Origin: Opitutaceae bacterium
GTDB lineage: Bacteria; Verrucomicrobiota; Verrucomicrobiia; Opitutales; Opitutaceae
Length of the DNA stretch: 64,000 bases
Reading direction: 5' to 3'
Assembly: GCA_003151515.1 (NCBI GenBank)
Contig: PLXS01000027.1
Coordinates: 1 to 64,000, forward strand
Shown here: positions 18,031-28,060 of the stretch, piece after piece
Numbering within the stretch: position 1 is the first letter of the stretch
Layout: each line of letters starts with the position of its first letter
Translations under genes and position numbers: made by a program
The notes under the pieces: model-generated
What the model saw: the letters and a program-made list of their open reading frames with translations, nothing else
Told to the model about the DNA's origin: nothing
The model's database searches: none

Positions 18031-19902
18031 TCAGAGCCTCCACTCGGCCGACCCGAAGACGCCGCGGCCCAGCGCCGGGTACCCGTTGACCGGCTGGTAC
18101 CTCCTGTCCAGGAGGTTCTCGACCCGCGCCTTCAGGGAGAGGCGCGCCGTCGCCTTCCATTCGCCGTAGACCCTGGCGACGGCGTAGCCCGGGTCGTTGA
18201 CCGTCAGGAAGCTGTAGGCGTCGACATCCTGCATGCCGGCGACCGCCTGGAGCCCCGCGCCGGCGCTCAGGCCGTGCCCGAAGTCGCGCCAGACGTCCGC
18301 GCTCGCGCTGTTTCGGGGTCGGCGCAGGAGCCTCGTCGCGTCCGTAAGGTCGTCGGCCTCCAGGTACGTGTATGCAGCGCGCAGCTTGAGCCCGGGCGCG
18401 AGCTCGAGCTTGGCCTCGAGCTCCACGCCCTGCGCGAGGGCCCTGCCCACGTTCTGCGTGGTGCCCGGCGTGACGGCGAAGTCGTACACGATCAGATCGC
18501 GCGTGCGCGTCTGGAACCAGGTGGCGCTCAGGGTCCCCTTCTTCGCGGGAAGGTACCAGTCAAGCCCCGCGTCGCCGCCGCCCGAGCGCTCCGGGCGAAG
18601 GGCCGGGTTTCCCACGTAGCCCGTCGCGACGCCGTAGAGCTCGAGGAAGCTCGGCGCGTTGAACCCCGTGCCGTAGCTTGCGCGAAGCTTCAGGGACCTG
18701 CCGGGGCTAAGCCACGCCGCCGTCATCCGGCCGGTGACCGACGAGCCGAAGGTGTCGAAGTCGTCGTAGCGCAGGCCCCCGGTCAGGTATGCCCAGGGCG
18801 CGGGATGCCACTGGTCCTCGGCGAAAGCCGCGAAGAGGGTCTGGTGCTGGTCGATTCCGCCGTAGCCGTCGTCCCGGGTCGACTCGGACTCGGCCGTGAT
18901 TCCGGCCGTCACCTTGTTATCTCCGAGCCCGTCCCGCGTGGCCTGCGCGTCCAGGATTCCCCTCTGGTTGCGAACGGTGGTCGTTTCGACGAACACCCCG
19001 GGCGACTCGTCAAAGGAGACGTAGCGCCGGTCCTGCCCGCCCACCGTGACGCGCGCCGTCCAATCCGGGGCCGGCCTCAGGTCGGCAAACACGGTGGCCA
19101 GCCAGTTGGCCTCGTTCTCGTGCGCGTAGGGGTCGTTGGTGTAGAGGTCGCCAGGATCGCCGTAGCGGCCCCCGAAGCCCCTCACGGTGGCCCCGACGTC
19201 CAGAACGCCCGACAGGTCCCTGTCGAGACGAAGGACCAGATCCGAGCCCTCGAAGGCGTTGTTGGGGCGCCCGTTCTGCGTGCGCGAGCTTGCTGCCGAA
19301 AGGGACCACGACCAGTCGCCGCGCTGGCCCTGGGTGTCGAAGGCGCCCGACAGCGAGCCGAAGCTGCCGGCCTCGACCGACACGTCGGCGGTCGGTTCGC
19401 CGGCCCCCTTCTGCGCCTGGATGGAGACCACGCCTCCGACGGCCTCGCTCCCGTAGAGTGTGCTCTGGGGCCCGCGAGCCACCTCGACCGAGTCGGTGGC
19501 GCCGAGGCGGGCGCCCCCGAGGAACACCGCGTAGTCGGTGTTCGCGTCGTTCAGGCGGATGCCGTCGACAAGGAAGAGCGTCTGGTCGGAATCCGATCCG
19601 CGCGTGAACACCGAGACGTCGGATCCGGCGGCCCCGTTGGCGAGCGCGGTCACGCCCGGGATGGCGCCAAGCGCGGCCGCCGGGGTGGCCGCCTGCTCGC
19701 GGGCGAGGTCGGCCGCGGTCTCAACGTCGACCGCGCTTCCCAGCGTCGTCGCGTCCTCCGGGGTCCGCGTCGCGACGACGATCACGGGCACGAGCTGGCC
19801 GGCCTGCTCGTCCTGCGCGGGCAGCGCCAGCGGAAGCCAGGCCGGCGCGAGGGCTGCCAGCAGTCGAAGTGCAGGGCGCGCCTGCGCGGATGTCTTGTTC
19901 AT
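18031..19902 (-). CDS. btuB: TonB-dependent outer-membrane receptor, vitamin B12 (BtuB-like)
   Basis: Imports corrinoids across the outer membrane using TonB energy. The 623-residue protein has a signal peptide (ALRLLAALAPAWLPLALPAQ) and a TonB-box-like start (VIVVATRTPED). A plug domain follows (IPGVTALANG, FTRGSDSDQTLFLVDGIRL, VEVARGPQSTLYGSEAVGGVVSI), then a 22-strand barrel ending in a C-terminal aromatic-containing strand (GVFGSAEWRL). The length matches E. coli BtuB. B12 specificity rests on the plug sequence, on the cobalamin riboswitch directly upstream and on the divergent B12-dependent methionine synthase. Confidence 0.92.
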   Translation of the reverse strand: MNKTSAQARPALRLLAALAPAWLPLALPAQDEQAGQLVPVIVVATRTPEDATTLGSAVDVETAADLAREQAATPAAALGAIPGVTALANGAAGSDVSVFTRGSDSDQTLFLVDGIRLNDANTDYAVFLGGARLGATDSVEVARGPQSTLYGSEAVGGVVSIQAQKGAGEPTADVSVEAGSFGSLSGAFDTQGQRGDWSWSLSAASSRTQNGRPNNAFEGSDLVLRLDRDLSGVLDVGATVRGFGGRYGDPGDLYTNDPYAHENEANWLATVFADLRPAPDWTARVTVGGQDRRYVSFDESPGVFVETTTVRNQRGILDAQATRDGLGDNKVTAGITAESESTRDDGYGGIDQHQTLFAAFAEDQWHPAPWAYLTGGLRYDDFDTFGSSVTGRMTAAWLSPGRSLKLRASYGTGFNAPSFLELYGVATGYVGNPALRPERSGGGDAGLDWYLPAKKGTLSATWFQTRTRDLIVYDFAVTPGTTQNVGRALAQGVELEAKLELAPGLKLRAAYTYLEADDLTDATRLLRRPRNSASADVWRDFGHGLSAGAGLQAVAGMQDVDAYSFLTVNDPGYAVARVYGEWKATARLSLKARVENLLDRRYQPVNGYPALGRGVFGSAEWRL

Positions 19903-19979
19903 GGGATTGCATGCTTCACTGATGCGATGAAGGTGCCGCTTTCGGCGCGCGCAACCGCGCCGGGCGGATGTTCGCCCCA

Positions 19980-20200
19980 TGGGCCAGGTATTCGGACTCC
20001 GCATGTGTCGCCTGCCCCGGCCCATTCGGGCCGGACGGCTTTTCCTCGCCCCTCGCCTTCACCGGGTTGGTCCCCGATTGGCTTTGCCCGCGCCCCTGAC
20101 GGGGTGCGGTGGTGGGTCTGTGATGCGTTACCGCAGCGCAACTGTGGCCGGTTCCAACGGCCTTCCCTGAATCCCCGGGGAATCGGCAAAGAACAGTGGA
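19980..20200 (-). promoter_or_regulatory. cobalamin riboswitch controlling btuB
   Basis: On the minus strand the leader reads GGGAAGGCCGTTGGAACCGG, then CCACAGTTGCGCTGCGGTAAC, then GGTGAAGGCGAGG, and ends in a B12-box-like GGAGTCCGAATACCTGG. The order and spacing fit the cobalamin riboswitch consensus (GGGAA, ACaGtcgCGC, GTAAC, GAAGGC, B12 box). The B12 box ends about 80 nt before the btuB ATG. High adenosylcobalamin would be expected to shut off btuB. Exact ends are estimated; a covariance-model search would confirm. Confidence 0.85.
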
Positions 20201-20238
20201 CGGAGGTTGTGATACCCGCGAAAGAGAGCAATAACAAT

Positions 20239-20268
20239 CATATCAATAAATTCGAATTTATTGATATG
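20239..20268. promoter_or_regulatory. perfect 30-bp AT-rich palindrome between btuB and metH
   Basis: The arms CATATCAATAAATTC and GAATTTATTGATATG are exact reverse complements with no spacer. The site is strikingly AT-rich in a GC-rich genome. It lies 73 bp before the metH start and just upstream of the btuB riboswitch, in a divergent intergenic region. A dimeric repressor operator for methionine-cycle or B12 genes is the likeliest role; an ArsR-type SAH sensor is one candidate family. Without a U-run a terminator is less likely. Confidence 0.6.
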
Positions 20269-20341
20269 TTCTTGCCACAAGGGCCCGAATTCGCTGTCTT
20301 TTGCGCGTCCGACAAACTCATCATTCACCCCCCCCACTACC

Positions 20342-21412
20342 ATGGCCACGCCACGAGAATCCGGCTCATTCGCAGCCCTGAGGCGCCTGTTCGACTCAAG
20401 GATCGCCGTCCTGGACGGCGCCATGGGGACGATGATCCAGGCCCGCTGCCTTGGCGAGCGCGACTTCCGCGGCAGCCGCTTCGCGGGCCATCCCAAGGAC
20501 CTCAAGGGCAACAACGACCTTCTGTCCATCAGCCGCCCGGACGTCATCGAGGCCATCCACGCCGAGTACTTCGCGGCCGGTGCGGACATCGTGGAGGCGA
20601 ACACGTTCAACTCGACCTCGATCTCGCAGTCCGACTACGGGACGGAGGGCCTGGTCGCGGAGCTGAACGCGGCCGCGGTGGCCGCGGCGCGCCGCGCCGC
20701 GGCGAAGGCCCAGGACATCGAGCCCGGGCGCCCGCGCTTCGTCGCCGGGGCGATGGGCCCGCTCAGCCGCACCCTCTCGATGTCGCCCGACGTGAACAGG
20801 CCCGACTTCCGGGCGGTCACATGGGACCAGGTCGTCTCGGCATACCTGGAGCAGGCGCGCGCCCTGGCCGCGGCGGGAGTGGACGCGATTCTCGTGGAGA
20901 CGATCTTCGACACGCTCAACGCCAAGGCGGCGCTGTTCGCCCTGGAGACCCTCTTCGACGAGACGGGCACCCGCCTTCCCGTGATGGCGTCGGTGACCAT
21001 CACCGACGCGTCCGGAAGGACCCTCTCCGGCCAGACGATCGGCGCCTTCTACGCGAGCATCGCGCACGCGAACCCCTTCTCCGTCGGCATCAACTGCGCC
21101 CTGGGCGGACGCCAGATGAGGCCCTACGTCGAGGAGCTGGCCTCGATCGCGTCGTGCTACGTCACCTGCTACCCCAACGCGGGGCTGCCGAATGCCTTCG
21201 GCGGCTATGACGAGAGCCCGGCGGACATGGCGGCGGTCCTGGGCGAGTTCGCATCCAACGGCTGGCTCAACATGGTCGGCGGCTGCTGCGGCTCGACCCC
21301 GGCGCACATCGCCGCGATCGCCGCGGCCGTGCGGGGGATCCCCGCCCGCAGGCCGCCGGCCCAGGACCCGTCGATGCGCCTGAGCGGGCTCGAGCGGCTG
21401 GTCGTCGCCTGA
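20342..21412 (+). CDS. metH: methionine synthase, homocysteine-binding subunit (MetH N-terminal part)
   Basis: Activates homocysteine as a zinc thiolate for methyl transfer. The 356-residue protein equals only the first module of E. coli Met[15 protein letters not shown], a barrel, zinc Cys in GINCALGG and the Cys pair in [14 protein letters not shown]. It ends shortly after the barrel and lacks pterin, B12 and reactivation modules. Those are encoded 17 bp downstream as a separate protein. The start at MATPRESG is chosen over a longer frame that would run through AT-rich intergenic sequence. It is divergent from btuB. Confidence 0.93.
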   Translation: MATPRESGSFAALRRLFDSRIAVLDGAMGTMIQARCLGERDFRGSRFAGHPKDLKGNNDLLSISRPDVIEAIHAEYFAAGADIVEANTFNSTSISQSDYGTEGLVAELNAAAVAAARRAAAKAQDIEPGRPRFVAGAMGPLSRTLSMSPDVNRPDFRAVTWDQVVSAYLEQARALAAAGVDAILVETIFDTLNAKAALFALETLFDETGTRLPVMASVTITDASGRTLSGQTIGAFYASIAHANPFSVGINCALGGRQMRPYVEELASIASCYVTCYPNAGLPNAFGGYDESPADMAAVLGEFASNGWLNMVGGCCGSTPAHIAAIAAAVRGIPARRPPAQDPSMRLSGLERLVVA

Positions 21413-21429
21413 GGCCGGGCGGTCCAACG

Positions 21430-24117
21430 ATGTCCAACGCGCCAAGGCCGGCCGCCTCGCAGTTCATCATCATCGGCGAGCGCACGAACATAACGGGCTC
21501 GCCGAAGTTCGCGCGCGCCGTCAAGGCGGGCGACTGGGACGCGTGCGTCGCGATCGCGCGCCAGCAGGTCGAGAGCGGGGCCCACGTGATCGACGTCAAC
21601 GTCGACGAGGCGCTCATCGACGGGGAGGCGACGATGGTGCGGTTCCTGAACCTGATCGCGTCGGAGCCCGAGATTTCGCGCGTGCCGGTGATGGTCGACT
21701 CGTCGAAGTGGAGCGTCCTCGAGGCCGGCCTCAAGTGCCTCCAGGGAAAGAGCATCGTCAACTCGATCTCGCTCAAGGACGGCGAGGAGGAGTTCCTTCG
21801 GCGCGCCCGCCTCGTGAGGCGGTACGGCGCGGCGGCCGTCGTCATGGCGTTCGACGAGAAGGGGCAGGCGTCGACCCGCGACGCCAAGGTGCAGATCTGC
21901 ACGCGCGCCTATGGCCTCCTTACGGGGGCTGGGTTCCCCGCCCAGGACATCATCTTCGACCCGAACATCCTGACGATCGCGACGGGGATCGAGGAGCACA
22001 ACCACTACGCGGTCGACTTCTTCGAGGCCACCAGGCTCATCAAGGCCACCCTGCCCCACGCCAAGGTCTCGGGCGGGGTCTCGAACGTCTCGTTCGCCTT
22101 CAGGGGCAACAATCCCGTGCGGGAGGCGATCCATGCGGTCTTCCTCTTCCACGCGATCGAGGCCGGCCTCGACATGGCGATCGTCAACGCGGGCATGCTG
22201 GCGGTCTACGAGGAGATACCGAAGGACCTGCTGGAGAGGGTCGAGGACGTCGTGCTGGACAGGCGCCCCGACGCGACGGAGCGGCTGGTCGCCTTCGCCG
22301 ATGAGCTCAAGGCCCTCCAGGGAGGCGGATCGAAGATGGAGGCCCGCGAAGACCTCGCGTGGCGAAGCGACCCGGTCGAGCAGCGCCTCTCCCACGCCCT
22401 CGTCAAGGGGATCGACGCCTACGTCGAGGCGGACGCCGAGGAGGCGCGCAAGGACACGGCCAGGTACCCGCGCCCGCTCAACATCATCGAGGGGCCTCTC
22501 ATGGACGGCATGCGCGTCGTCGGCGACCTCTTCGGCGCCGGAAAGATGTTCCTTCCCCAGGTGGTCAAGTCGGCGCGGGTGATGAAGAGGGCCGTGGCCT
22601 ACCTGACGCCTTTCATGGAGGAGGAGAAGAGGAGGCTCGTCGCCTCCGGGGGCACCGCGCGCAGCCATGGCCGCATCGTCCTCGCGACGGTGAAGGGCGA
22701 CGTCCACGACATCGGAAAGAACATCGTTGGCGTGGTCCTCGCCTGCAACAACTACGAGGTCGTGGACCTGGGCGTCCTCGTGCCCTGCGAGAGGATACTG
22801 GCCGCGGCGGCCGAGGCAAAGGCCGACGTGATCGGCCTCTCGGGCCTCATTACCCCCTCGCTTGACGAGATGGTTCACGTCGCCCGGGAGATGAGGCGCA
22901 CCGGCCTCGATGTGCCGCTGCTGATCGGCGGGGCCACGACGAGCGCAGCGCACACGGCGGTCAGGATCGCCCCGGAGTACCCCCCGGGCGTGGTCCATGT
23001 CCTCGACGCCTCCAGGGTCGTCAACGTCGTCGGCGGGCTCCTCTCGCCGCAGGCCAAGACGGAGTTCATGGCCGACGTCGCCGCCAAGCAAGCGAAGCAG
23101 CGCGAGGACTTCGCGGCGCGAAGGGCCCGCAAGCCCCTCCTTCCCCTCGCCGTCGCCCGGGAGCGCCGCCCGAGGACCGACTGGGCGTCGGCGGACATCC
23201 CGCGCCCCGGGTTCACGGGGGCCAGGACGTTCAGGGACGTCGCGCTGTCCGACGTCGTGCCCTACATAGACTGGGGCCCGTTCTTCAGCGCATGGGAGCT
23301 CCATGGCCGCTTCCCCGAGATCCTCACGGACCCCGTGGTCGGGGAGGAGGCGACCAAGCTGCACGCCGACGCCCAGAGGCTCCTGGCTAGGGTTGTGCGC
23401 GAGGGTCTCTACACGGCGAACGCCGTGATCGGCTTCTGGCCCTGCAACTCGTGCGGCGACGACATCGAGGTGTACGCCGACGAGGGGCGCTCGTCCACCC
23501 TGGCCACGCTCTGCATGCTGCGCCAGCAGCTGGAGAAGCCCGACGGCCAGCCCAACCTTTGCCTCTCCGACTTTGTGGCGCCCAGGGAAAGCGGCCGCCT
23601 GGACTATGTCGGCGGCTTCGCCGTCACCTCCGGCCACGGCGTCGACAAGCTCGCCGCCTCCTTCAGGGCGGCCGGCGACGACTACAGCGCCATCATGAGC
23701 CAGGCGCTGGGAGACAGGCTGGCCGAGGCCATGGCGGAGCTTTTCCACAAGAGGGCGCGCGACGCCTGGGGCTTCGGCGCCGCCGAGGGCCTCTCGGTCG
23801 CGGACCTGATCCGCGAGAGGTACCGCGGGATCCGCCCGGCGCCCGGCTACCCGGCATGCCCTGACCACACCGAGAAGCGCGTCCTCTTCCGCATCCTGGG
23901 CGCCGAGGCCTCGACCGGCATCACGCTGACTGAGAGCTGCGCGATGGCGCCCGCGAGCAGCGTAAGCGGAATGTACTTCGCGCACCCCGATGCCAAGTAC
24001 TTTGGCGTCGGAAAGCTCGGGCGCGACCAGATCGAGGACTACGCGCTGCGAAAGGCCTGGACGATTGCCGAGGCCGAGAAGTGGCTCGGGCCCTACCTTG
24101 AATACGAGGCGGGCTGA
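21430..24117 (+). CDS. metH: methionine synthase, pterin/cobalamin/SAM-activation subunit (MetH C-terminal part)
   Basis: Transfers a methyl group from methyl-tetrahydrofolate through cobalamin to homocysteine. The 895-residue protein carries, in order: the pterin-binding barrel (about 1-290; [39 protein letters not shown]), the helical cap and B12 domain (about 300-560; cobalt-ligand motif DVHDIGKN with H426) and the SAM-dependent reactivation domain (about 570-895; [52 protein letters not shown]). It begins 17 bp after the homocysteine subunit, so the two halves probably form one enzyme. Such split MetH is known in several bacterial groups. Confidence 0.95.
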   Translation: MSNAPRPAASQFIIIGERTNITGSPKFARAVKAGDWDACVAIARQQVESGAHVIDVNVDEALIDGEATMVRFLNLIASEPEISRVPVMVDSSKWSVLEAGLKCLQGKSIVNSISLKDGEEEFLRRARLVRRYGAAAVVMAFDEKGQASTRDAKVQICTRAYGLLTGAGFPAQDIIFDPNILTIATGIEEHNHYAVDFFEATRLIKATLPHAKVSGGVSNVSFAFRGNNPVREAIHAVFLFHAIEAGLDMAIVNAGMLAVYEEIPKDLLERVEDVVLDRRPDATERLVAFADELKALQGGGSKMEAREDLAWRSDPVEQRLSHALVKGIDAYVEADAEEARKDTARYPRPLNIIEGPLMDGMRVVGDLFGAGKMFLPQVVKSARVMKRAVAYLTPFMEEEKRRLVASGGTARSHGRIVLATVKGDVHDIGKNIVGVVLACNNYEVVDLGVLVPCERILAAAAEAKADVIGLSGLITPSLDEMVHVAREMRRTGLDVPLLIGGATTSAAHTAVRIAPEYPPGVVHVLDASRVVNVVGGLLSPQAKTEFMADVAAKQAKQREDFAARRARKPLLPLAVARERRPRTDWASADIPRPGFTGARTFRDVALSDVVPYIDWGPFFSAWELHGRFPEILTDPVVGEEATKLHADAQRLLARVVREGLYTANAVIGFWPCNSCGDDIEVYADEGRSSTLATLCMLRQQLEKPDGQPNLCLSDFVAPRESGRLDYVGGFAVTSGHGVDKLAASFRAAGDDYSAIMSQALGDRLAEAMAELFHKRARDAWGFGAAEGLSVADLIRERYRGIRPAPGYPACPDHTEKRVLFRILGAEASTGITLTESCAMAPASSVSGMYFAHPDAKYFGVGKLGRDQIEDYALRKAWTIAEAEKWLGPYLEYEAG

Positions 24118-24162
24118 TCGCGGCCGGAACCTTGTCTGGCGCCGGGCGTCTTATCCCCCAAG

Positions 24163-24792
24163 ATGGCATCCCATCGCATCCTCGCGCGCGGCGTGTCGGC
24201 GCTGGCCGCCCTGCTGCTCGCCTTTTCCGCCGCCGCCGCCATGGCCGGCTTCAGCGCGGCCCTCTCCCCCGGGGAGAGGACCCTGGCCGGGTTGGCCAAG
24301 CTAACGGCTGCGCAGGCCGCGGCCCTTGATTCGCTCGTCGAGCGGGACGCCGCGATCGCCCGGGAGGGCGCCGTGACCGGCTTCGCCTCGGGCTTCACGG
24401 CGCGGCGAACGCCGCGGGAGCGGGCGGCCGCAGGCATCGACCTGCTGAGCGACGCGGAGCGCGCCTCCCTGGACGCCCTGGCCGCGCGGCAGATCGCGTA
24501 CGGCCCCGCCCCCATGGCGCCGTTCACCTATGCGCCGAGCGCGGGGCCCGCGCCGGACGGCCTGCTTGTCTCGGCCCCCCTGCGGCCCGAGGTGCACGGC
24601 GACGTCTCGCTCACCTTCGGCGGCGGGCGCGGATCGAGCTTCTACGGCACCTCGGCCGACGTCTTCGTGACGGACCCCTCCGGGAGGTTCACCCTGGGGG
24701 TCGGCGTGAGCGAGTTCCGGGGCAAGGGGCTGATCGGCCCCTTCGGCCCGTTCCTGCTCGACCCCTACGACCCGTTCCTCGCCGGCTGGTAG
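24163..24792 (+). CDS. predicted secreted protein with internal helical repeat, function unknown
   Basis: A 209-residue protein with a clear signal peptide (VSALAALLLAFSAAAAMAG). Two related blocks follow: SPGERTLAGLAKLTAAQAAA then LDSLVERD, and TPRERAAAGIDLLSDAERAS then LDALAARQ. Each has the pattern ER-x2-AG-x3-L-x-A-x3-LD-x-L. The C-terminal half is rich in Gly, Phe and Pro and looks beta-like (DVSLTFGGGRGSSFYGTS, GRFTLGVGVSEFRGKG). It lies 45 bp after metH but has no obvious link to it. Not assigned to a named family. Confidence 0.75.
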   Translation: MASHRILARGVSALAALLLAFSAAAAMAGFSAALSPGERTLAGLAKLTAAQAAALDSLVERDAAIAREGAVTGFASGFTARRTPRERAAAGIDLLSDAERASLDALAARQIAYGPAPMAPFTYAPSAGPAPDGLLVSAPLRPEVHGDVSLTFGGGRGSSFYGTSADVFVTDPSGRFTLGVGVSEFRGKGLIGPFGPFLLDPYDPFLAGW

Positions 24793-24799
24793 GCCGGGG

Positions 24800-26707
24800 C
24801 TATTTCTCGGCGGCGAACGCCGCGTAGCTGTGCGGCGGCAGCGTCACCCTGAAATGGGACCTCTTCGGGGGCGCCGGCCAGTCGTGGCGGCGGCCCGCCG
24901 CCTTCGGGGCATCGGGCACGTAGGAGGCGATGACCTCGCCGGTCACGAGGTTGCGCAGCCTGGAGTACTCGCCGTCCACCGTGACCCTGACCTCGTTCTG
25001 CGTGGGCAGGAATGACTCGGCCACGAACGTGCCGTTGTCGTAGGCAAAGAGCGCGACCTGGCTCGGGCCGTCGATCCTAACGGGGAAGTCCCTCATGATG
25101 ACATCCCTGATCCTCGTCGTCACGTCGACAGGCAGCGCGTAGAGGTTGCGGAAGTTGTCCGGCACCGTCCAGACGTAGAGCGTCCCCTTGGCGTACCTGT
25201 CCATCAGCATGAGGGGGTAGCCGTTGCCGTTCTCGATTGCGCTCACGAGGCCCCAGGCGTCGTTAGTGAGGAAGCGCACCTGCGCGAAGAGTATGGGCTG
25301 CCTCTGCTCGCCGGCCCCCACGTCGGCGTGCTCGCCCGAGCCGAAGCCCGTCGAATAGTCGGTCGCCAGCACCTTGCCGTCGGTCACCTCGGCCTCGCAG
25401 ATGTCCTCGATCCCGCTGCCCTTGAGCGCCCGCAGCAGGCCCGATGTGATGACGACGCTCTTTCCGTGCTCAAGCTGCCCCTTGATCCGCTCCACGATCA
25501 TGGGGTCGAACTTCGCCGATTCGGTGAGCAGGACAAGTCCGGCCTCCGTCGGGAACCGGGGATGAAGGTCGATCGGTATGCCGATCATCCCGAAGTAGTT
25601 GTGGATGAAGTCCTCGCCGCTCGACTAGAACGGCTTGTAGCAGGCGATTCCGACCGGGTTGCCGAGCTTCCCGACGAGCTGGTCGGCCTGCCGAAGCGAC
25701 GCCCCGGCGATCGCGGCCCAGGACGGCGCGGCGGGCCCCCCTGAGGCCGGGCGGTAGGACGCCGCCACGGCCTCGTAGTTGAGGCTCGTCGGGCGGCCCT
25801 GCCAGCTCTCCCTGCGGCCCGGGCTCGCCGCCTCCAGCAAGTCGTTCCAGTTGAAGAGCGTGATCTCGCGCGCCTTGGCGAACATCGTGTCCCAGAGCTG
25901 CTCAGCGTACCGCTCGACGTAGCGCACGTTGTAAGTGTCGACCCAGCCCCCGCCGTTGCCGCCCGGCTTGATGTTCTCGAAGTAACGGATGATCTGGTAG
26001 CTCTCGTACTGCTGCAGGAACTGGTCGGTCGTAACGGGGTCGCGGGTCTCGGTCCCCGTGTAGATCCCGTCGAAGATCCCCGGCTCCTTGTCCAGGTCGA
26101 ACCCGAGCCCCTGGAAGTGCTCGTACCAGTTGGGGAATTTGATCACCACCTTGATCCGGGGGTTCACGTCCTTCGCGGCCTTGACGACCAGCTGCGCGCC
26201 CGCCTCGTCCATGAGCGCCAGCCGGAAGTCGGTCCACGACCGGGCCCCCTTCGCCGCGATGTCGGAGTCGAACTTGGTCGTGACGAAGAAGAAGTCGTCC
26301 AGGATGAACTCGTCGAAGTGGCGCGCCGCGAGCTGCGCGACATTCCTCACGAAGTCGCGGTCCGCGCCGTTCGTGTAGCAGAACGACTGGAATTGCCCGG
26401 TCGCGCTCATGTCATAGTACGCGGTGCCGGCCGCGACCTGGACGCCGCGGTCGGTGAAGAACTTCTTCACCTGCTCCAGGAGCTGGTCCGAGGCGAGCTC
26501 CCGGGTGCGCTGCACCTCGATGTAGACCTTGTCCACCCTGACCTGGCTGTTGATCGCCTCCCATTGGGTGCGTAGCACCTCCGGGTCCGAGAAGGTGTTC
26601 ACCGTCGACACCGTGATGTAGACGGCGACGCCGAAGTTCTGGTAGTTGCCCGCGCCTGCTCGGGAGGCGGCGAGCGCGCAGGCCAGGATGCAGAGGAGCT
26701 TTTTCAT
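24800..26707 (-). pseudogene. glycosidase-like secreted protein interrupted by an in-frame amber codon
   Basis: One frame runs from MKKLLCILACALAASRAGAG (signal peptide) to the TGA-type end near 24800, broken only by a TAG at 25625-25627. The track lists the halves as separate ORFs. The first part (about 360 residues) looks like a TIM-barrel hydrolase, with VAVYITVSTVNTF-like strands, HFDEFILDDFFF (paired acids), KVVIKFPNWYEH and EITLFNWNDLLE. The second part continues directly (SSGEDFIHNYFG, then LHPRFPTEAGLVLLTESAKF) and ends in a beta domain (VRVTVDGEYSRLRNLVTGEV). About 634 residues would be made if the amber were read through. Nonsense mutation, base-call error or suppression cannot be separated here. 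Glycoside hydrolase-like function is inference. Confidence 0.7.
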
Positions 26708-26788
26708 TCGGGGTGTTGGGGCGTTCACCGTAGACCCGCTGCGCCCGGTTGGGCAACCCGGCAAATGGGTCTTCAAGGAGCGTTTGCC

Positions 26789-27715
26789 ATGGCCGCCCGG
26801 TGTCTGGCAGCCTCGGCGCCCATGCTCCTTAGGTACCTGCTGCTCATCCTGGGCGTGTTCGCTTGCTCGACCTCGGCGGTGTTCATCAGGCTGAGCTCGA
26901 CGAACCCCGTCGTCCTCACGGCCGCGCGCCTCGTGGTCGCCATCGTGATGCTCTCGCCCGTGCTCTGGCTCGAGCTGCGCAGGCACCGGGGCTCCTTCAC
27001 CTGGGCGCACATGCGCCGCACGCACCTTCCCGCCGTCGTCATCGCGGCCCACCTCATGGCCTGGACAATCGGCGCCCGGCTGACGCCCGTGGCCCAGTCG
27101 ACCCTGATCGTCAACCTTGTCCCCGTCGCCCTGCCCTTCTTCCTGCACTGGATCGCCAAGGAGCGCGTGAACAGGGCGGAGGTTGCCGGAACCTTGGTCG
27201 CCGTCCTGGGCCTGGTCACGCTGTCGGCCAAGGACGCGCTCACGGGCGGGGGCAGCCTGGTCGGCAACGCCATGTGCGTCCTCTCGATGCTCCTCTTCGC
27301 CCTCTACGTCGCCCTCGCCCGCCGCAACCGGGACTTCCCCTCGATGTGGCTGTACATGATCCCGGTCTACGGGCAGGCCGCCCTCCTCTGCCTCGTGGCC
27401 GCGCTCCCGTGGGTCGGATCGTTCCAGTTCGGGTCCGTTCGCGAATGTTCGCTCGTGCTCGCGCTCGCCGCCGTGCCCACCGTGTGCGGGCACTCGCTTC
27501 TGAACGCCGCGATCCGTGGGATCCGGGGGCAGGTCGTGAGCCTCGTGAACGTGAGCCAGTTCATCTTCGCGGCGGTCATGGGCTACCTCCTGTTCGGCGA
27601 GGCGCCGCCCGTGGTCTTCTACGCCGCAAGCGCGATCGTGGTGGCCGGGCTGGCCATCGTTGTCTGGGCCACGCCCCCCGAGCAGCGGGAGCCGGCCGCG
27701 GTCGGCGAGGCCTGA
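26789..27715 (+). CDS. DMT-superfamily transporter (two EamA domains)
   Basis: A 308-residue membrane protein with about ten hydrophobic segments in two EamA repeats (around 15-145 and 160-295). Family features include VFIRLSSTNPVVLTAARL in repeat one and NVSQFIFAAVMGYLLFGEAP in repeat two. The start at 26789 is chosen because AAGGAG lies 8 nt upstream; the track start at 26765 lacks a ribosome site. It is divergent from the broken glycosidase-like gene. Substrate unknown; related proteins export amino acids and metabolites. Confidence 0.88.
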   Translation: MAARCLAASAPMLLRYLLLILGVFACSTSAVFIRLSSTNPVVLTAARLVVAIVMLSPVLWLELRRHRGSFTWAHMRRTHLPAVVIAAHLMAWTIGARLTPVAQSTLIVNLVPVALPFFLHWIAKERVNRAEVAGTLVAVLGLVTLSAKDALTGGGSLVGNAMCVLSMLLFALYVALARRNRDFPSMWLYMIPVYGQAALLCLVAALPWVGSFQFGSVRECSLVLALAAVPTVCGHSLLNAAIRGIRGQVVSLVNVSQFIFAAVMGYLLFGEAPPVVFYAASAIVVAGLAIVVWATPPEQREPAAVGEA

Positions 27716-27764
27716 GGGGGCCGGCGCCGCGCGGGGCGCGGGCCGCGAAGACCCCTGAGGCCTT

Positions 27765-27998
27765 TCACTTGCGCCCGTGCGCGGCGTAGAGGGCGGACGG
27801 GGAAAACTCCCTCTCAAGCTCCCGGCGGACCTCGCCACGCATCCTTGCCTGTATCCACAGGCGCCGCCACCAGGACGCTATACGAAGCTCCGCCGCATGG
27901 CGGGACCCCACCTCGGCCTGGATGCGGGCCTTGGCCGCCCCATGGGCCCCGGTGGCCCTAAGCCTCCTCATGCCATCCGCGACAATCCTAGCCTTCAT
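27765..27998 (-). CDS. small basic hypothetical protein
   Basis: A 77-residue basic protein starting MKARIVADGMRRLRATG. Predicted to be largely helical, with SRHAAELRIASWWRRLWIQA followed by RREIERE-like VRRELEREF and a C-terminal SPSALYAAHGRK. The WWRRLWIQARMRGEV segment could be amphipathic and membrane-associated. The track frame runs further upstream but the natural ATG is here. It is convergent with the DMT transporter. No named family recognised. Confidence 0.55.
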   Translation of the reverse strand: MKARIVADGMRRLRATGAHGAAKARIQAEVGSRHAAELRIASWWRRLWIQARMRGEVRRELEREFSPSALYAAHGRK

Positions 27999-28060
27999 GT
28001 CCGCGGCGGGTTGGCCTAAACCTGGCAATCTGCTGTTGCACAACGTTTGATTAAAACGGG

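Noticed and set aside
17836-21210. 1124-codon plus-strand ORF spanning antisense btuB and the metH start
   Set aside because: It runs through antisense btuB, the riboswitch and out-of-frame metH; no recognisable protein.
25625-25627. pyrrolysine or selenocysteine recoding at the internal stop
   Set aside because: TAG excludes Sec; no pyrrolysine genes or context are visible and the host type makes it unlikely. Mutation or base-call error is simpler.
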